From assembly GCF_004168255.1 (NCBI RefSeq), contig NZ_SEWG01000007.1:1-64000 (forward strand): DNA of 64,000 nucleotides, given 5' to 3'. The notes beneath the pieces were generated by a model, which worked only from the letters and a program-made list of their open reading frames with translations, ran no database searches and had not been told where the DNA came from. This DNA is from Mucilaginibacter terrigena. Lineage in GTDB: Bacteria > Bacteroidota > Bacteroidia > Sphingobacteriales > Sphingobacteriaceae. This document shows, in pieces, positions 50,444 through 60,608 of the stretch; the stretch's first letter is position 1, and each line of letters starts with the position of its first letter. Position numbers and translations under genes: made by a program.

Positions 50444-51445
50444 CTACATGGGCATCCTTGCCAGCGGAGCTATCTCCTGGCCTGCAAATTCGCCTTTTAA
50501 ATATTTATAGTACCCTGCAATAGCTATCATGGCAGCATTATCGGTACAGTATTCAAATTTCGGTATAAAAACGTTCCAGCCGTTATCGGCACCCATTTTG
50601 GTAAGCCCCTCGCGCAAACCTGTGTTAGCTGATACCCCACCGGCCAGCGCTATATCTTTTATGTTGTACTCGGCTGCGGCACGTTTCAGTTTATTTAGCA
50701 ATATGGTAGCGATCCGTTTTTCAACAGATGCGCAAATATCGCTTAAATTTTCCTGTATAAAATTAGGGTTGGCGGCAACATTATCCCTTATAAAGTAAAG
50801 TATGGCTGTTTTAACACCGCTAAAGCTAAAATCAAACCCCGGTATTTGCGGTTCGGGGAACTTATAAGTATCGGGGTTGCCGTTGCGGGCGTTTTTATCA
50901 ATTAAAGGGCCGCCGGGATATGGCAGGCCTAAAATTTTACTGGTTTTATCCATGGCCTCGCCGGCGGCATCGTCAAGCGTTTGGCCAATCACCTCCATGT
51001 CAAAGTAGTCTTTCACCAACACTATTTGGGTGTGGCCGCCTGATACGGTGAGGCATAAAAACGGGAACGCGGGCTTATGATCGCCAATAAAATGCGCCAG
51101 GATATGCGCCTGCATATGGTTAATATCTATCAGCGGCAGGTTTTTGGCCAGCGCAAATGCCTTGGCGAACGAAACACCTACTAAAAGTGAGCCTAAAAGA
51201 CCCGGACCGCGCGTAAAAGCTACTGCATCAATATCATTTTTGCTTACTTTTGCGTTTAATAGTGCTTGTTGTACAGCCGGAACAATATTTTGCTGATGAA
51301 CCCTGGAGGCAAGCTCGGGGACAACGCCTCCGTAAGCTTCGTGAATGGTTTGGTTGGCAATAACATTGCTTAATATCCGGCCATCTACACAAACAGATGC
51401 AGAGGTTTCATCGCATGAAGATTCGATTGCTAATATTACAGGCAC
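50444..51445 (-). CDS. tsaD: tRNA N6-adenosine threonylcarbamoyltransferase TsaD
   Basis: 333 aa. AIESSCDETSASVC near the start, the metal-binding HMQAHILAHF (H-x3-H), FLCLTVSGGHTQIVLV, DDAAGEAMDKTSKILGLPYPGGP and the late FIPKFEYCTDNAAMIA are all TsaD signatures. With TsaB, TsaE and TsaC it makes t6A37 in ANN-decoding tRNAs. It is divergent from the TamB-like gene with heptad array J between. Confidence 0.96.
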   Translation of the reverse strand: MPVILAIESSCDETSASVCVDGRILSNVIANQTIHEAYGGVVPELASRVHQQNIVPAVQQALLNAKVSKNDIDAVAFTRGPGLLGSLLVGVSFAKAFALAKNLPLIDINHMQAHILAHFIGDHKPAFPFLCLTVSGGHTQIVLVKDYFDMEVIGQTLDDAAGEAMDKTSKILGLPYPGGPLIDKNARNGNPDTYKFPEPQIPGFDFSFSGVKTAILYFIRDNVAANPNFIQENLSDICASVEKRIATILLNKLKRAAAEYNIKDIALAGGVSANTGLREGLTKMGADNGWNVFIPKFEYCTDNAAMIAIAGYYKYLKGEFAGQEIAPLARMPM

Positions 51446-51451
51446 TTTGCT

Positions 51452-51570
51452 AAGTCAAAAGTCGAAAGTTAAAAGTCAAAAAACTGGTAACTTCCGATAT
51501 GGGTCATAAATAAATTCAAAAAGTAAAACACTTAGTGCGTTTTTGAATTTTTACTTTTGAATTTCTAATT
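51452..51570. repeat. heptad-periodic inverted array J
   Basis: Left arm: AAGTCAA, AAGTCGA, AAGTTAA, AAGTCAA. The right arm on the minus strand: AATTAGA, AATTCAA, AAGTAAA, AATTCAA. Sits between the tsaD start and the TamB-like gene, and may have replaced that gene's original start region. Confidence 0.7.
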
Positions 51571-51618
51571 AAATACAAAGTTATTAAAAAAGTACTCAAA
51601 ATAGCGTTAAGCATCGTA

Positions 51619-54600
51619 TTGATAATTTTGTTACTGGTAAGCATCCTGTTATTGCTTTTTCAGTACAAGCCGGTACAAACATGGGCTGCAAAAAAAGCCA
51701 CAGCCTATTTATCAAAAGAGCTTAATACCAGGGTTGATATAAAAAGCCTTTACATTAAGCCTTTCTCATCGGTTGTTTTAGAAGGCCTATACATCCTGGA
51801 TAAGCAGCAGGATACCTTATTAAGCACCCCGAAACTATCTGTCGAGCTTAGCGGCTTCTCGATATTCAACAGCATTAAAAAAAAGAAGATAGATTTTGCA
51901 TCCATCCAGTTGGATAACGGATCCTTTTATCTTAAAAAATTAAAAGACAGCACTACCAATCTCCAATTTGTGCTGGATTATTTTAACTCGGGCGATACCA
52001 CCAAAACTAAAAGCAAGCCCTGGTCGCTTACTTTCGAAAAGATCTCGATAAACAATTTCCATTTTAAATATAAGAACAGCCTGAGGAACGAACTGGTAAA
52101 GGGTGTAAATTTTGATGATGTTGATATTACCCGTTTCAGCACCATCATCCGTAATATGGACCTTAAGAACCATCTGTTTAAGGCACGTATAGGCGGTTTA
52201 ACCTTGCATGAAAAAAGCGGTTTTTTTGTGCGTAACCTCAACTCGAACGCTACTATTGATACCAACCAGATCCTGCTGCAAAATCTTAATATACAAACAG
52301 CTAACTCAACTGTTAAAGATTTCTTCAGGATGAAATTCACATCCTTTGATGATTTTGACGATTTTGAGAACAAGGTAAATATGGACGCTGATTTCAAATC
52401 GTCGCACCTGTCATCAAAAGATATAGCTTATTTCACCAGTTCGTTGGATAAAACAACGTTCGAACTGGGTATTGACGGCCGCGTGCGGGGCATGGTAAAC
52501 AACCTTAAAGCCAAAAGCGTTACCATTACAGCCGCGCAGGCAACCTTCATAAAGGGCGATTTTAACTTAACCGGTTTGCCCGATTGGAATAATACCTTCC
52601 TGCAGCTAAAGTTTGACCAGATAGCGACCAACAAAAAAGATCTTGATTATCTGTATAGCCACTTTACCGGCAAACTAAATGCAAAAGTGCCGGCAATTGT
52701 TAGCAAATTTGGCAATGTAAACTTTACCGGCAGGTTCACCGGTGTGCAGAACGATTTTGTAGCATTTGGCACATTTAAGACCAAATTAGGCCGTTTCGAC
52801 CCCGATATTAACCTGAAAATAAATAAGGCCGGCATACCAAGTTACAGCGGTAAGCTTACCACCACAAATTTTGACCTGGGCGCATTAATTGACAATAGTA
52901 CAGTTGGCCGCACAACCCTATCCGGTAATGTAAGCGGCAGCGGCGATGAACTAAAAAACCTTAATATTAAAGGCAACGCGCGAATAGCTTATTTTCAATT
53001 TAAAGGCTACAATTATAGTAACTTAACTACCAGCGGGACTTTTAAAAACAAGATAGCGAAGGGCAAAATTGCCATTAATGATAAAAATATAAAGTTTGAC
53101 CTGGCCGGTCTTATTAACCTTAACCCTAAGCTGCCTGTATACAACATCGCCGGCAACATTAACAATGCAAGGCTGCGCGAGCTTAAGTTTTTAAAGGATA
53201 CCATTACCATCAGCACCGATTTGAACACCAATTTTTCGGGCAATAACCTGGATAATTTGGATGGCAGCATTTTACTAACCAAGGTACGCGTGGTAAACCC
53301 GCGCAATAACTACGTGGTTGATTCGGTAGCCTTAACCGCCAGCGGTAAGGGTGATGCAAGGGTGATATCATTACGGTCTGACCTGGCAGACGGCAGCATT
53401 AAAGGCAGTTATGACCTGGCAACCCTGCCATCGTATTTTAAAACTATAGCCAAAAAATACATCCCGTCGTTAAAAACGGATATAACCACACCCAAGCCAC
53501 AAAATTTTGATTTTAATTTAACGCTTAAAAATATAGATCCGCTTACGGCTATTTTTATGCCCGACCTTAAGGTGCCTGAACAAGGTACGTTTGTAGGAAA
53601 ATTTAACTCTACTGATAAAACGGCAACACTAAACGGGTATATCAAAACCATAAAATATGGCAAAATAGTTTTCCACGATTTTATTATTGATGAAAGTACA
53701 TCTGATGATATGCTTGGCCTAAACGTATCGTTAAACAGGGTTGACCTTACCGATAGCCTGTACATCAAAAATATAAACATCACCAACTTTTTAAAGAACG
53801 ACAGCTTAAACTTTAACGTTAAGTTATCAGACAAAGATGCGGCCAACCAGTTAGACCTTTACGGGTTAGTACAATTTGGCCGCGATACTACAGCCAAGCT
53901 AATGATACTGCCATCTGATGTGATACTGGAGCGCGAGAGCTGGAAAATACAAGACCAGGTAAGGATAAGGCTGCTGGATGGTAAAACCCAGGTATCGGGT
54001 TTTGAACTATCGAACGGCGGCCAAAAAGTACGGATAAATGGTTTTATATCTGATAACCCCGAAGACAAGCTGAAGGTAACATTTGAAAAATTTAGCATGG
54101 CTACTATTAACCAGCTAACCAAAACATCGGGCGTGTTGTTAAAGGGGTCGTTAAATGGTGATGTAACACTAAGCTCTATCATCAAAAAACCGGGCGTAGA
54201 TGCTAACTTGAGTATCGATTCGCTTGCGATGAACAAAACACTGGTAGGCAATGTGAAGATAGTATCGAACCTGGATAATGCCCATAAACAAGCTAATGTA
54301 AAGCTGAATATAACCAACCGTGGGTTAGAAACAATGAATATAGCCGGTGTTTATACATTGGCCCAGGAAAACGGCGACAATCTGAATTTCGATATAAAAA
54401 TGGACCACACCGAGGCTATTATATTCGAGCCTTTTATTAAAGACTTGGTATCGAATGTTAAAGGCACTGTATCTGCAAACCTTAAACTATCCGGGTCGCC
54501 GTCTAAACCGGAGCTTAATGGTGATGTGTCTTTAAACAACACAGGCATAACTGTTAATTACCTTAAAACAGCTTACACCGTAAACGAAAAACTGGCCGTA

Positions 54601-56100
54601 ACCAATAGCGTTATTAAAATTGATAAGATGATATTGAAGGATATCCGTGGCGGTACAGGCGAGGCTAACGGCACGGTTGACTTGAATAAAATATCAAACC
54701 CTACACTCGACATAACTGTGCAGGCAAATAACCTTATGGCGCTCAACACCACCTTTAAGGACAACCATATTTACTACGGTACAGCGTACGGAAGCGGCAC
54801 ATTCAGTTTCACCGGCCCGGTAGATAACATGAAAATAGATATTAAAGCTACTACTGAAGCAGGCACAGTATTTAATATCCCGCTTAACACCTCATCAACA
54901 GCTGTCGATTATGATTTTATCAGGTGGGTTAATCATAACGATACCACTACCAAAGTTATTGATAAGATAAAGGCGTTTAACGGCGTTACCTTAAATTTCG
55001 ATCTTACCGTTGATGAAAAAACCACGGTACGAATAAGTACAGATTATGGCGTACTGGAGGGTACAGGTACAGCACGTAACCTAAAACTAAATATTAACAG
55101 CCTGGGCGATTTTGAAATGTTTGGTGATTTCGGCATTACATCAGGTAAGTTTGAGTTTACCGCCAAAGATTTCATCAGCAAAAACTTTGTGGTGAACCAG
55201 GGAGGAACCATCCGCTGGACAGGCAACCCATCAAATGCCGAGATAAACTTAAAAGCCATATACGAGGTGCGCACCAATATTGCCCCACTGTATACCGCCG
55301 CGGGTTTACAGGCGCCGCAGCCTAAGCAGGTATTGGTACAGGCCGAGCTGATACTAACCAAATCGCTGCTGCAACCTAATATCGATTTTAACTTCAATTT
55401 CCCGGTAGACCCCTCCATTAAGGATGACCTGAACACTTACCTTGCCGATAATAATAACCGCAGCCAGCAGGCGCTAAGCATCATTGTAAGGCGAAGTTTT
55501 GCATCGGGCACGGGTAGTAATTTAACTAACCAGGTATTGGGCACAGCCGGCGAGGCCGTGAGCGAGTTTGCCTTTAACAAACTGAATAGTTTTATATCGC
55601 AATCGAACATTAAATACTTCGACCTTAACATACGGTCATTTAATGATGCAAGCGCATCCCTTAAATTTTTAAACGACAGGCTTATTATAAACGGCAGCTT
55701 ATACTCCAACAGCGGCACAAGCGATCTTTTCAATAATAAAACAAATTTGCTGAACACAGATTTCAGGACACTGACAAAAGATTTTGAAATTCAATACCTG
55801 ATACGCAAAGATGGTAACCTGCGGGCAAGATACTCGTACAGGGCGTTAAACAGCACCACGTTAAATAGTATTAACGATGCTTTGGGGATACAATATGTAA
55901 ATGGTATAGGTTTGGTATATCAACGGGATTTTGATACGTTCGGCGAATTTTTACGTAACATATTCAGGCAAAGGAGCCGTCGCAATAATGCACCTGTAAC
56001 CCCTGCACCTGTACCTGCTACCAGCATTACCACACCGGCACCTTCAAAACCGTCTGACGATAATAACGTTACCGAGGATACCGGCGACGGCGATGATTAA
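51619..56100 (+). CDS. TamB-domain protein (translocation and assembly module family)
   Basis: 1493 aa from the TTG at 51619. The chain begins with a transmembrane helix ([15 protein letters not shown]), then very long repetitive beta structure (AsmA/TamB-like, e.g. [25 protein letters not shown]) and ends in a TamB domain at about 1130-1440 ([24 protein letters not shown]..., [36 protein letters not shown]). Such proteins bridge the periplasm and aid outer-membrane protein insertion or lipid transport. The start is uncertain: the frame is open upstream to array J (KYKVIKKVLKIALSIV), but it has no ATG. Its stop overlaps the ribBA stop by 4 bp. Confidence 0.88.
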   Translation: MIILLLVSILLLLFQYKPVQTWAAKKATAYLSKELNTRVDIKSLYIKPFSSVVLEGLYILDKQQDTLLSTPKLSVELSGFSIFNSIKKKKIDFASIQLDNGSFYLKKLKDSTTNLQFVLDYFNSGDTTKTKSKPWSLTFEKISINNFHFKYKNSLRNELVKGVNFDDVDITRFSTIIRNMDLKNHLFKARIGGLTLHEKSGFFVRNLNSNATIDTNQILLQNLNIQTANSTVKDFFRMKFTSFDDFDDFENKVNMDADFKSSHLSSKDIAYFTSSLDKTTFELGIDGRVRGMVNNLKAKSVTITAAQATFIKGDFNLTGLPDWNNTFLQLKFDQIATNKKDLDYLYSHFTGKLNAKVPAIVSKFGNVNFTGRFTGVQNDFVAFGTFKTKLGRFDPDINLKINKAGIPSYSGKLTTTNFDLGALIDNSTVGRTTLSGNVSGSGDELKNLNIKGNARIAYFQFKGYNYSNLTTSGTFKNKIAKGKIAINDKNIKFDLAGLINLNPKLPVYNIAGNINNARLRELKFLKDTITISTDLNTNFSGNNLDNLDGSILLTKVRVVNPRNNYVVDSVALTASGKGDARVISLRSDLADGSIKGSYDLATLPSYFKTIAKKYIPSLKTDITTPKPQNFDFNLTLKNIDPLTAIFMPDLKVPEQGTFVGKFNSTDKTATLNGYIKTIKYGKIVFHDFIIDESTSDDMLGLNVSLNRVDLTDSLYIKNINITNFLKNDSLNFNVKLSDKDAANQLDLYGLVQFGRDTTAKLMILPSDVILERESWKIQDQVRIRLLDGKTQVSGFELSNGGQKVRINGFISDNPEDKLKVTFEKFSMATINQLTKTSGVLLKGSLNGDVTLSSIIKKPGVDANLSIDSLAMNKTLVGNVKIVSNLDNAHKQANVKLNITNRGLETMNIAGVYTLAQENGDNLNFDIKMDHTEAIIFEPFIKDLVSNVKGTVSANLKLSGSPSKPELNGDVSLNNTGITVNYLKTAYTVNEKLAVTNSVIKIDKMILKDIRGGTGEANGTVDLNKISNPTLDITVQANNLMALNTTFKDNHIYYGTAYGSGTFSFTGPVDNMKIDIKATTEAGTVFNIPLNTSSTAVDYDFIRWVNHNDTTTKVIDKIKAFNGVTLNFDLTVDEKTTVRISTDYGVLEGTGTARNLKLNINSLGDFEMFGDFGITSGKFEFTAKDFISKNFVVNQGGTIRWTGNPSNAEINLKAIYEVRTNIAPLYTAAGLQAPQPKQVLVQAELILTKSLLQPNIDFNFNFPVDPSIKDDLNTYLADNNNRSQQALSIIVRRSFASGTGSNLTNQVLGTAGEAVSEFAFNKLNSFISQSNIKYFDLNIRSFNDASASLKFLNDRLIINGSLYSNSGTSDLFNNKTNLLNTDFRTLTKDFEIQYLIRKDGNLRARYSYRALNSTTLNSINDALGIQYVNGIGLVYQRDFDTFGEFLRNIFRQRSRRNNAPVTPAPVPATSITTPAPSKPSDDNNVTEDTGDGDD

Positions 56101-57302
56101 TGCTCGCGCATGATGGCATGGTCCATCTTATCCCTTTTAGTACGCAGGTACGCTTCGTTATGTGGGTTTGATGCAATTTCTATTGGCAGGTTCTCTACCA
56201 CTTCAAGGCCGTAGCCAATTAAGCCTGCACGTTTTTTGGGATTATTGGTTAACAGGCGCATTTTAGATACCCCCAGGCTGCGCAATATTTGCGCGCCAAT
56301 ACCGTAGTCGCGCTGGTCCATTCCAAAACCAAGCTTTATATTGGCCTCTACAGTATCCAGCCCGTTCTCCTGCAAGTGGTAAGCTTTTAATTTATTAACC
56401 AGCCCTATGCCGCGGCCTTCCTGGTTCATGTAAACAATTACGCCCTGGCCTTCTTTGCTGATAACTTCCATAGCTTTATGTAGTTGCGGCCCGCAATCGC
56501 ACCGGCACGATCCAAAGATATCTCCGGTTACACACGAACTGTGCACACGTACCATTACAGGCTCGCCGGGCTGCCATTCGCCTTTTACAAGGGCTAAATG
56601 GTTTTCGCCGGTATCCAGCTGGGTGTAAGCTATCATATCAAAATCGCCCCATTGGGTTGGCATCTTCACAGATACTTCCTTGCGCACCAGCGATTCGGTA
56701 TTTAAACGATAAGCGATAAGGTCTTTTATCGAAATTATTTTCAGGTCAAATTCTTTGGCCATTACCAATAATTCGGGCAGGCGGGCCATATCGCCATCCT
56801 CTTTCATTATCTCGCAAATTACACCGGCCGGCTCAAACCCTGCTAATACAGAAAGATCGATAGCCGCCTCGGTGTGCCCTGCGCGGCGCAAAACACCACC
56901 ATCCTTAGCTATCAATGGAAATATATGACCGGGCCTCCCCAGGTCTGCAGGTTTGGTTGCAGGGTCTATTAACGCTAAAGTAGTTTTTGAACGGTCTGTT
57001 GCAGATATACCGGTAGTACAGCCATTGCCCAGCAGATCTACCGATACGGTAAAATTAGTTTCGTGCGATGTAGTGTTACGGCTAACCATCGGCTCCAGTT
57101 CCAGTTCGTGCGCGCGTTGTTTGGATATAGGGGCGCAAACCAGGCCACGGCCATACCGCACCATAAAGTTGATGGTTTCGGGCGTAGCATTACGTGCAGC
57201 AGTTAAAAAATCGCCTTCATTTTCGCGGTCTTCATCATCAACCACAATAATGGTTTTACCTGCTTTAATAGCTTCTATCGCTTCCGGTATGGTATTTAGC
57301 AT
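56097..57302 (-). CDS. ribBA: bifunctional RibBA (DHBP synthase / GTP cyclohydrolase II)
   Basis: 401 aa. N-terminal RibB (about 1-200): [14 protein letters not shown], then [16 protein letters not shown] with the catalytic His. C-terminal RibA (about 205-400): [24 protein letters not shown] with the three zinc cysteines, NQEGRGIGL, and [22 protein letters not shown]. These make the two early intermediates of riboflavin synthesis from ribulose-5-phosphate and GTP. No FMN riboswitch is apparent in the 100 bp upstream. Convergent with the TamB-like gene. Confidence 0.96.
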   Translation of the reverse strand: MLNTIPEAIEAIKAGKTIIVVDDEDRENEGDFLTAARNATPETINFMVRYGRGLVCAPISKQRAHELELEPMVSRNTTSHETNFTVSVDLLGNGCTTGISATDRSKTTLALIDPATKPADLGRPGHIFPLIAKDGGVLRRAGHTEAAIDLSVLAGFEPAGVICEIMKEDGDMARLPELLVMAKEFDLKIISIKDLIAYRLNTESLVRKEVSVKMPTQWGDFDMIAYTQLDTGENHLALVKGEWQPGEPVMVRVHSSCVTGDIFGSCRCDCGPQLHKAMEVISKEGQGVIVYMNQEGRGIGLVNKLKAYHLQENGLDTVEANIKLGFGMDQRDYGIGAQILRSLGVSKMRLLTNNPKKRAGLIGYGLEVVENLPIEIASNPHNEAYLRTKRDKMDHAIMREH

Positions 57303-57402
57303 TTCTTCTTTGGTTTGTACCGATCAGTTTATGATTAACAACTACTGACAGTACAGCAAATTTATACGATAATATGATGAATAAGGTCGGTATTTTGTAA
57401 AA

Positions 57403-58824
57403 CTATATAGGTTTGGTTTTACGCAAGCTAAAGCGCTTAAAAAAACGTTTGTACATTTCCGCGTCAAAAAGGGCCGAATCTGTAGCCGCTTTGTAACTAA
57501 GAAATAACCCTATGGGGAATAAAACAGCAATAGCTACCCATGCGCCAACCAACGGCGACAGGTCGCCCTCTTTAGCCGATTTTTCCCCAATGGTGCCTAT
57601 AATGTAATATATCAGGAAAAATATTACCGATACAACCACCGGCAGGCCTAACCCGCCTTTACGTATAATTGCCCCCAAAGGCGCACCGATCAGGAACAGT
57701 ACTATACATGCTGCGCCCAGGGTGAATTTCTTTTGATACTCCATTATATAACGGCGTATACTTTTTGATGTTTCTTTGTGCCTGTCGGCGCGATTCTTTA
57801 AAATATCTATCACCTGGCGCACCTCGCTCGCCGAATTATTCAAAGCATTAAATTTCTCACTTACGCTTTTCAGCTTAATACTATCTGCCGGTACCACCTG
57901 CTTTATCTTTGATTTTTGAGGCATTGTAGTATATTTCAGGTTGGCCGCTACCAGCGCATAATTTCCGTTCACATTGCTGTCAACCTCCCTGTTTGCCGAA
58001 TCGATATAGTGCTGAAGTTGGTGCAGGTTCATCATCATTGATGCGCTCCTAAATTCGTTCTCGTCGGTACGGGTCATCTTAAACCCATCTAAACTAAACT
58101 TTTGTTCGGTTTCTTTAAACCTAAAACGGGTAAGTCGTTTGCGGGGCATGGCGTTACCTTCGTCGCCGGGGCCTTCCATGTAACGTATACCATCTTTTAA
58201 TTTAAGTATCAGGAACAGATCATCTTTAGACCGGTACATCAGGCCCGATTTTGCGAACAAAACATCCTGGTTGGTTTCCAGCGTACCTTTTGAGTAGATC
58301 ATGATATCGTGCAGGGTTTGGCCGTCATCATCCTTTCTTTTTACGCGTATGGTGTATCCGGGGAAACGGTTGCTGAATATGTTTTCGGGCAGCAGATCGG
58401 CCGATTTTTGTTTACGGGCATCGTATAACAGCGAGTAATATTTAAGATTGGCCACCGGCAGCATATAATCCGAAAAAATAAACGCAGCGCCGCTAAGCAC
58501 CAAAACAACTACCATCATGGGGTACATGGCGCGGCGCAGCGATATACCTGCCGATTTTATAGCAACCAGCTCGTAATTTTCGCCCAGGCTGCCATAGGTC
58601 ATGATTGATGAAAGTAATACAGAGAGGGGCAATGCCATGGCTACGTTGGTTGCCGAATTATACATCATCAATTCGAGGATAATGTACCACTGGAAACCTT
58701 TGCCTATAAGATCATCGATGTATTTAAACAAAAATAACATCAGCAATACAAACATCACTATTAATAAGGTTACTATAAAAGGCCTTATAAATGATTTAAG
58801 CAGTAACAAATGTATTTTCTTCAT
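57403..58824 (-). CDS. LptF/LptG-family permease
   Basis: 473 aa from the ATG at 58824, which begins the conserved MKKIHLLLLKSFIRPFIVTLLIVMF helix. Six membrane helices flank a periplasmic domain of about 200 aa (about 110-340), the YjgP/YjgQ topology. LptF and LptG form the inner-membrane channel that extracts LPS for LptB. The single gene here could be either subunit. Upstream is the START-like gene (95-bp gap), downstream ribBA. Confidence 0.9.
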   Translation of the reverse strand: MKKIHLLLLKSFIRPFIVTLLIVMFVLLMLFLFKYIDDLIGKGFQWYIILELMMYNSATNVAMALPLSVLLSSIMTYGSLGENYELVAIKSAGISLRRAMYPMMVVVLVLSGAAFIFSDYMLPVANLKYYSLLYDARKQKSADLLPENIFSNRFPGYTIRVKRKDDDGQTLHDIMIYSKGTLETNQDVLFAKSGLMYRSKDDLFLILKLKDGIRYMEGPGDEGNAMPRKRLTRFRFKETEQKFSLDGFKMTRTDENEFRSASMMMNLHQLQHYIDSANREVDSNVNGNYALVAANLKYTTMPQKSKIKQVVPADSIKLKSVSEKFNALNNSASEVRQVIDILKNRADRHKETSKSIRRYIMEYQKKFTLGAACIVLFLIGAPLGAIIRKGGLGLPVVVSVIFFLIYYIIGTIGEKSAKEGDLSPLVGAWVAIAVLFPIGLFLSYKAATDSALFDAEMYKRFFKRFSLRKTKPI

Positions 58825-58919
58825 CAGGGCAATTGCGTACAGGGATTGAAACGTATATGCGTGCAAATAATTGTTGCATACAAGCCGTTTTCACAGCGCA
58901 AAAATACAGAATAAAAATG

Positions 58920-59300
58920 TTAAGCGCCCAGGGTGCTTATGAGGTAATCAATTTGGTTGTCCCAGATGAGTTTGCGTTCGGCGATGGTTTCTTCAGTAGC
59001 AAAGTCGGTAATGCTAAGTGCCACATCGTTTGTTAGTTCGTCCTGAATAATTTCCATTTCAAAATAACATTGAGGCTCGTCATCCAGCCATTTAAACCTA
59101 ACCAGTTTGTTCTCTTTAAGGGTTACCAGTTTGGCGTTTTGTTTCTCATCATCCCATGTAAACGTGTATATCTGGTCGCGCACGCTCACATCATCTGCAA
59201 ACCACTGGGTAAGGCCGTTGGCTTCGTTCAGGAAAGTGTATAGTATTCTTGGTGACGATTTTATCTCGTACTCAATATTAAATTTCTTCTTCTCAGACAT
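58920..59300 (-). CDS. START-like domain protein
   Basis: 126 aa. FNIEYEIKSSPRILYTFLNEANGLTQWFADDVSVRDQIYTFTWDDEKQNAKL matches the small START-like/SRPBCC family conserved in Bacteroidota (AHSA1-like fold). Length about normal for the family. It precedes the LptF/G gene in the same direction, an order often seen in related genomes; ligand unknown. Confidence 0.85.
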   Translation of the reverse strand: MSEKKKFNIEYEIKSSPRILYTFLNEANGLTQWFADDVSVRDQIYTFTWDDEKQNAKLVTLKENKLVRFKWLDDEPQCYFEMEIIQDELTNDVALSITDFATEETIAERKLIWDNQIDYLISTLGA

Positions 59301-59373
59301 AGGGGTTCAATCGTTACAAAAATCAATCAAGGGGCAAAAGTGAACATTTTTTCTAAAGGAAGCGAATTTCTGC

Positions 59374-59381
59374 TATATTTG
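59374..59381 (+). promoter_or_regulatory. -7 box TATATTTG of the tRNA-like array
   Basis: TATATTTG fits TAnnTTTG and lies 52 bp before the first tRNA-like unit; transcription from here would cover both partial units and the tRNA. Confidence 0.55.
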
Positions 59382-59433
59382 CAAACCTTTTTCGGGAACC
59401 ATAGAAATATATATGAAGAAGGGTAAAATGTAA

Positions 59434-59540
59434 GGCGGGGTAGCTCAGATGGTTAGAGCGCAGGATTCATATCCGTTAGCAAACGGGCGGCAGTTCGATA
59501 AACAGATACTATCAGGAGCAAGTCCTGAAAAAATAAATAC
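59434..59540 (+). other. tRNA-Met-like tandem unit 1 (altered 3' half)
   Basis: 107 nt. It repeats the tRNA-Met 5' part exactly from GGCGGGGTAGCTCAG to the anticodon region (GGATTCATA), then diverges: hairpin CCGTTAGCAAACGG, CGGCAGTTCGAT (T-arm piece), and the hairpin CAGGAGCAAGTCCTG. The 3' acceptor strand is missing, so it cannot be a normal tRNA. Confidence 0.8.
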
Positions 59541-59647
59541 GGCGGGGTAGCTCAGATGGTTAGAGCGCAGGATTCATATCCGTTAGCCAACGGACGGCAG
59601 TTCGATAAACAGATACTATCAGGAGCAAGTCCTGAAAAAATAAATAC
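59541..59647 (+). other. tRNA-Met-like tandem unit 2 (altered 3' half)
   Basis: 107 nt; differs from unit 1 in two bases only, both next to the hairpin, which here reads CCGTTAGCCAACGG and keeps its stem. That hairpin is the core of the GC element hairpin at 36864-36902 and 26977-27013. Confidence 0.8.
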
Positions 59648-59721
59648 GGCGGGGTAGCTCAGATGGTTAGAGCGCAGGATTCATAACCCTGAGGTCGGCA
59701 GTTCGATCCTGCTCCCCGCTA
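59648..59721 (+). tRNA. tRNA-Met (CAT)
   Basis: 74 nt. Acceptor GGCGGGG pairs with CCCCGCT; D-arm GCTC/GAGC; anticodon loop TTCATAA with anticodon CAT; T-loop TTCGATC. Discriminator A; CCA not encoded, as is common in this phylum. By its D-arm and anticodon stem it is the elongator type; an Ile2 (lysidine) reading cannot be fully excluded. A terminator follows. Confidence 0.9.
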
Positions 59722-59727
59722 CTTGTA

Positions 59728-59749
59728 GAAGGCCCCTTATGGGGCCTTC
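59728..59749 (+). terminator. tRNA terminator
   Basis: GAAGGCCCC, loop TTAT, GGGGCCTTC: a perfect 9-bp stem followed by a T/A-rich tract. Confidence 0.8.
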
Positions 59750-59767
59750 CTAATTTAATTACAACGT

Positions 59768-59995
59768 ATGTTTACCGTCTACGTTTTGTATTCTCCTTCT
59801 TTTAACCAAATCTATATCGGGTATACATCCGACTTAAACAATCGCTTTACCTCTCATAACGAATTGGCAACAAAAGGTCATACGATAAAATACCGCCCCT
59901 GGATTATTGCATATACAGAAGAATATGACAACAAAGCTGCTGCAACAAAAAGAGAAAAGCAGCTAAAATCATCAAATGGCCGGGCGTTTAATTAA
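59768..59995 (+). CDS. GIY-YIG nuclease-family protein
   Basis: 75 aa. VYVLYSPSFNQIYIGYTSDLNNRFTSHN contains the GIY-YIG core (Y-V-L ... Y-I-G), then KYRPWIIAYTEEYDNKAAATKREKQLKS, the usual end of UvrC-like single-domain YhbQ-type proteins. It stops slightly earlier than most relatives, which run on after GRAF, so the C-terminus may be shortened. It lies directly after a tRNA gene and may be a small mobile or orphan nuclease. Confidence 0.85.
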   Translation: MFTVYVLYSPSFNQIYIGYTSDLNNRFTSHNELATKGHTIKYRPWIIAYTEEYDNKAAATKREKQLKSSNGRAFN

Positions 59996-60056
59996 GATCT
60001 TACGAAATATAATGTATAAATGATGGCTGAAAATTTCATCTTATCAGGCATAAATA

Positions 60057-60088
60057 AATAATAAAGGATATATTTGTCCTTTATTATT
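60057..60088. terminator. 12-bp inverted repeat after the GIY-YIG gene
   Basis: AATAATAAAGGA, loop TATATTTG, TCCTTTATTATT. The perfect stem can terminate transcription; notably the loop is itself a -7 like word. Confidence 0.55.
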
Positions 60089-60104
60089 TTATGTGTTAGA
60101 TTTG
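60073..60104 (+). promoter_or_regulatory. promoter of the small membrane-protein gene
   Basis: TTTG at 60073-60076, a 20-bp spacer and TAGATTTG at 60097-60104 fit the Bacteroidota consensus; the ATG is 85 bp downstream. Confidence 0.55.
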
Positions 60105-60189
60105 TGCTGCTCAATTAACACTCGTCGAACTATATCAAATAAAAGGATAAAAAGATATTTATATATTATTAACAATCAATTTACATACC

Positions 60190-60537
60190 ATGCTTACTAT
60201 TAAACCAAACACCACTGCCAACTGGACCGTTAAACCAACAAGAACGATAGCTTTTAACCCTGTAAAAAGTTACCTTAAATATGCCGACAGCCAAAAGGGA
60301 AACCACACCCTGTGGTGGTTTGTAAACCTGATGGTGCATGGTAACCTGGTGCTGGCAGTGCCTGCAGTTTTAATTTATTACTACCATGCCCCGGTTATTA
60401 TATTAGGTATTACCGTTATTGGCTTTTTTGGTAACCTGGTGGCCAATATGTGCGGAGCAGGTATCAGGGTAACGCTTACGGCATTTTTTGCCAGTTTGCT
60501 TATCAATATGGCTATGCTGCTAATTTTTATACTTTAA
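60190..60537 (+). CDS. small membrane protein, unknown
   Basis: 115 aa. A polar N-terminus of about 40 residues, then hydrophobic segments at about 42-62, 67-87 and 94-115, giving probably three membrane helices. The central HTLWWFVNLMVHGNLVLAVPAVL is not a motif I can name. Own promoter and terminator; stands alone. Confidence 0.65.
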   Translation: MLTIKPNTTANWTVKPTRTIAFNPVKSYLKYADSQKGNHTLWWFVNLMVHGNLVLAVPAVLIYYYHAPVIILGITVIGFFGNLVANMCGAGIRVTLTAFFASLLINMAMLLIFIL

Positions 60538-60558
60538 CGCCTATGGCAATACAAATAC

Positions 60559-60583
60559 GAAAGCCACCTTATCGGCGGCTTTC
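60559..60583. terminator. terminator between convergent genes
   Basis: GAAAGCCACC and GGCGGCTTTC form a stem with one mismatch; T/A-rich flanks. Serves the membrane-protein gene and perhaps the opposing GH78 gene. Confidence 0.7.
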
Positions 60584-60608
60584 TATTGTATAATTTTAGG
60601 AATTATAC

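Noticed and set aside
9752..51570. Heptad arrays as CRISPR arrays
   Set aside because: Units are only 7-8 nt with no spacers and no cas genes; repeats are not identical.
57303..57402. FMN riboswitch upstream of ribBA
   Set aside because: The short upstream region has no recognisable RFN element blocks; the gap holds nothing I can name.
59434..59647. The two upstream units as complete tRNA genes or a tRNA with an intron
   Set aside because: They lack the 3' acceptor strand, and the third unit is a complete tRNA by itself; no group I or II intron features are seen.
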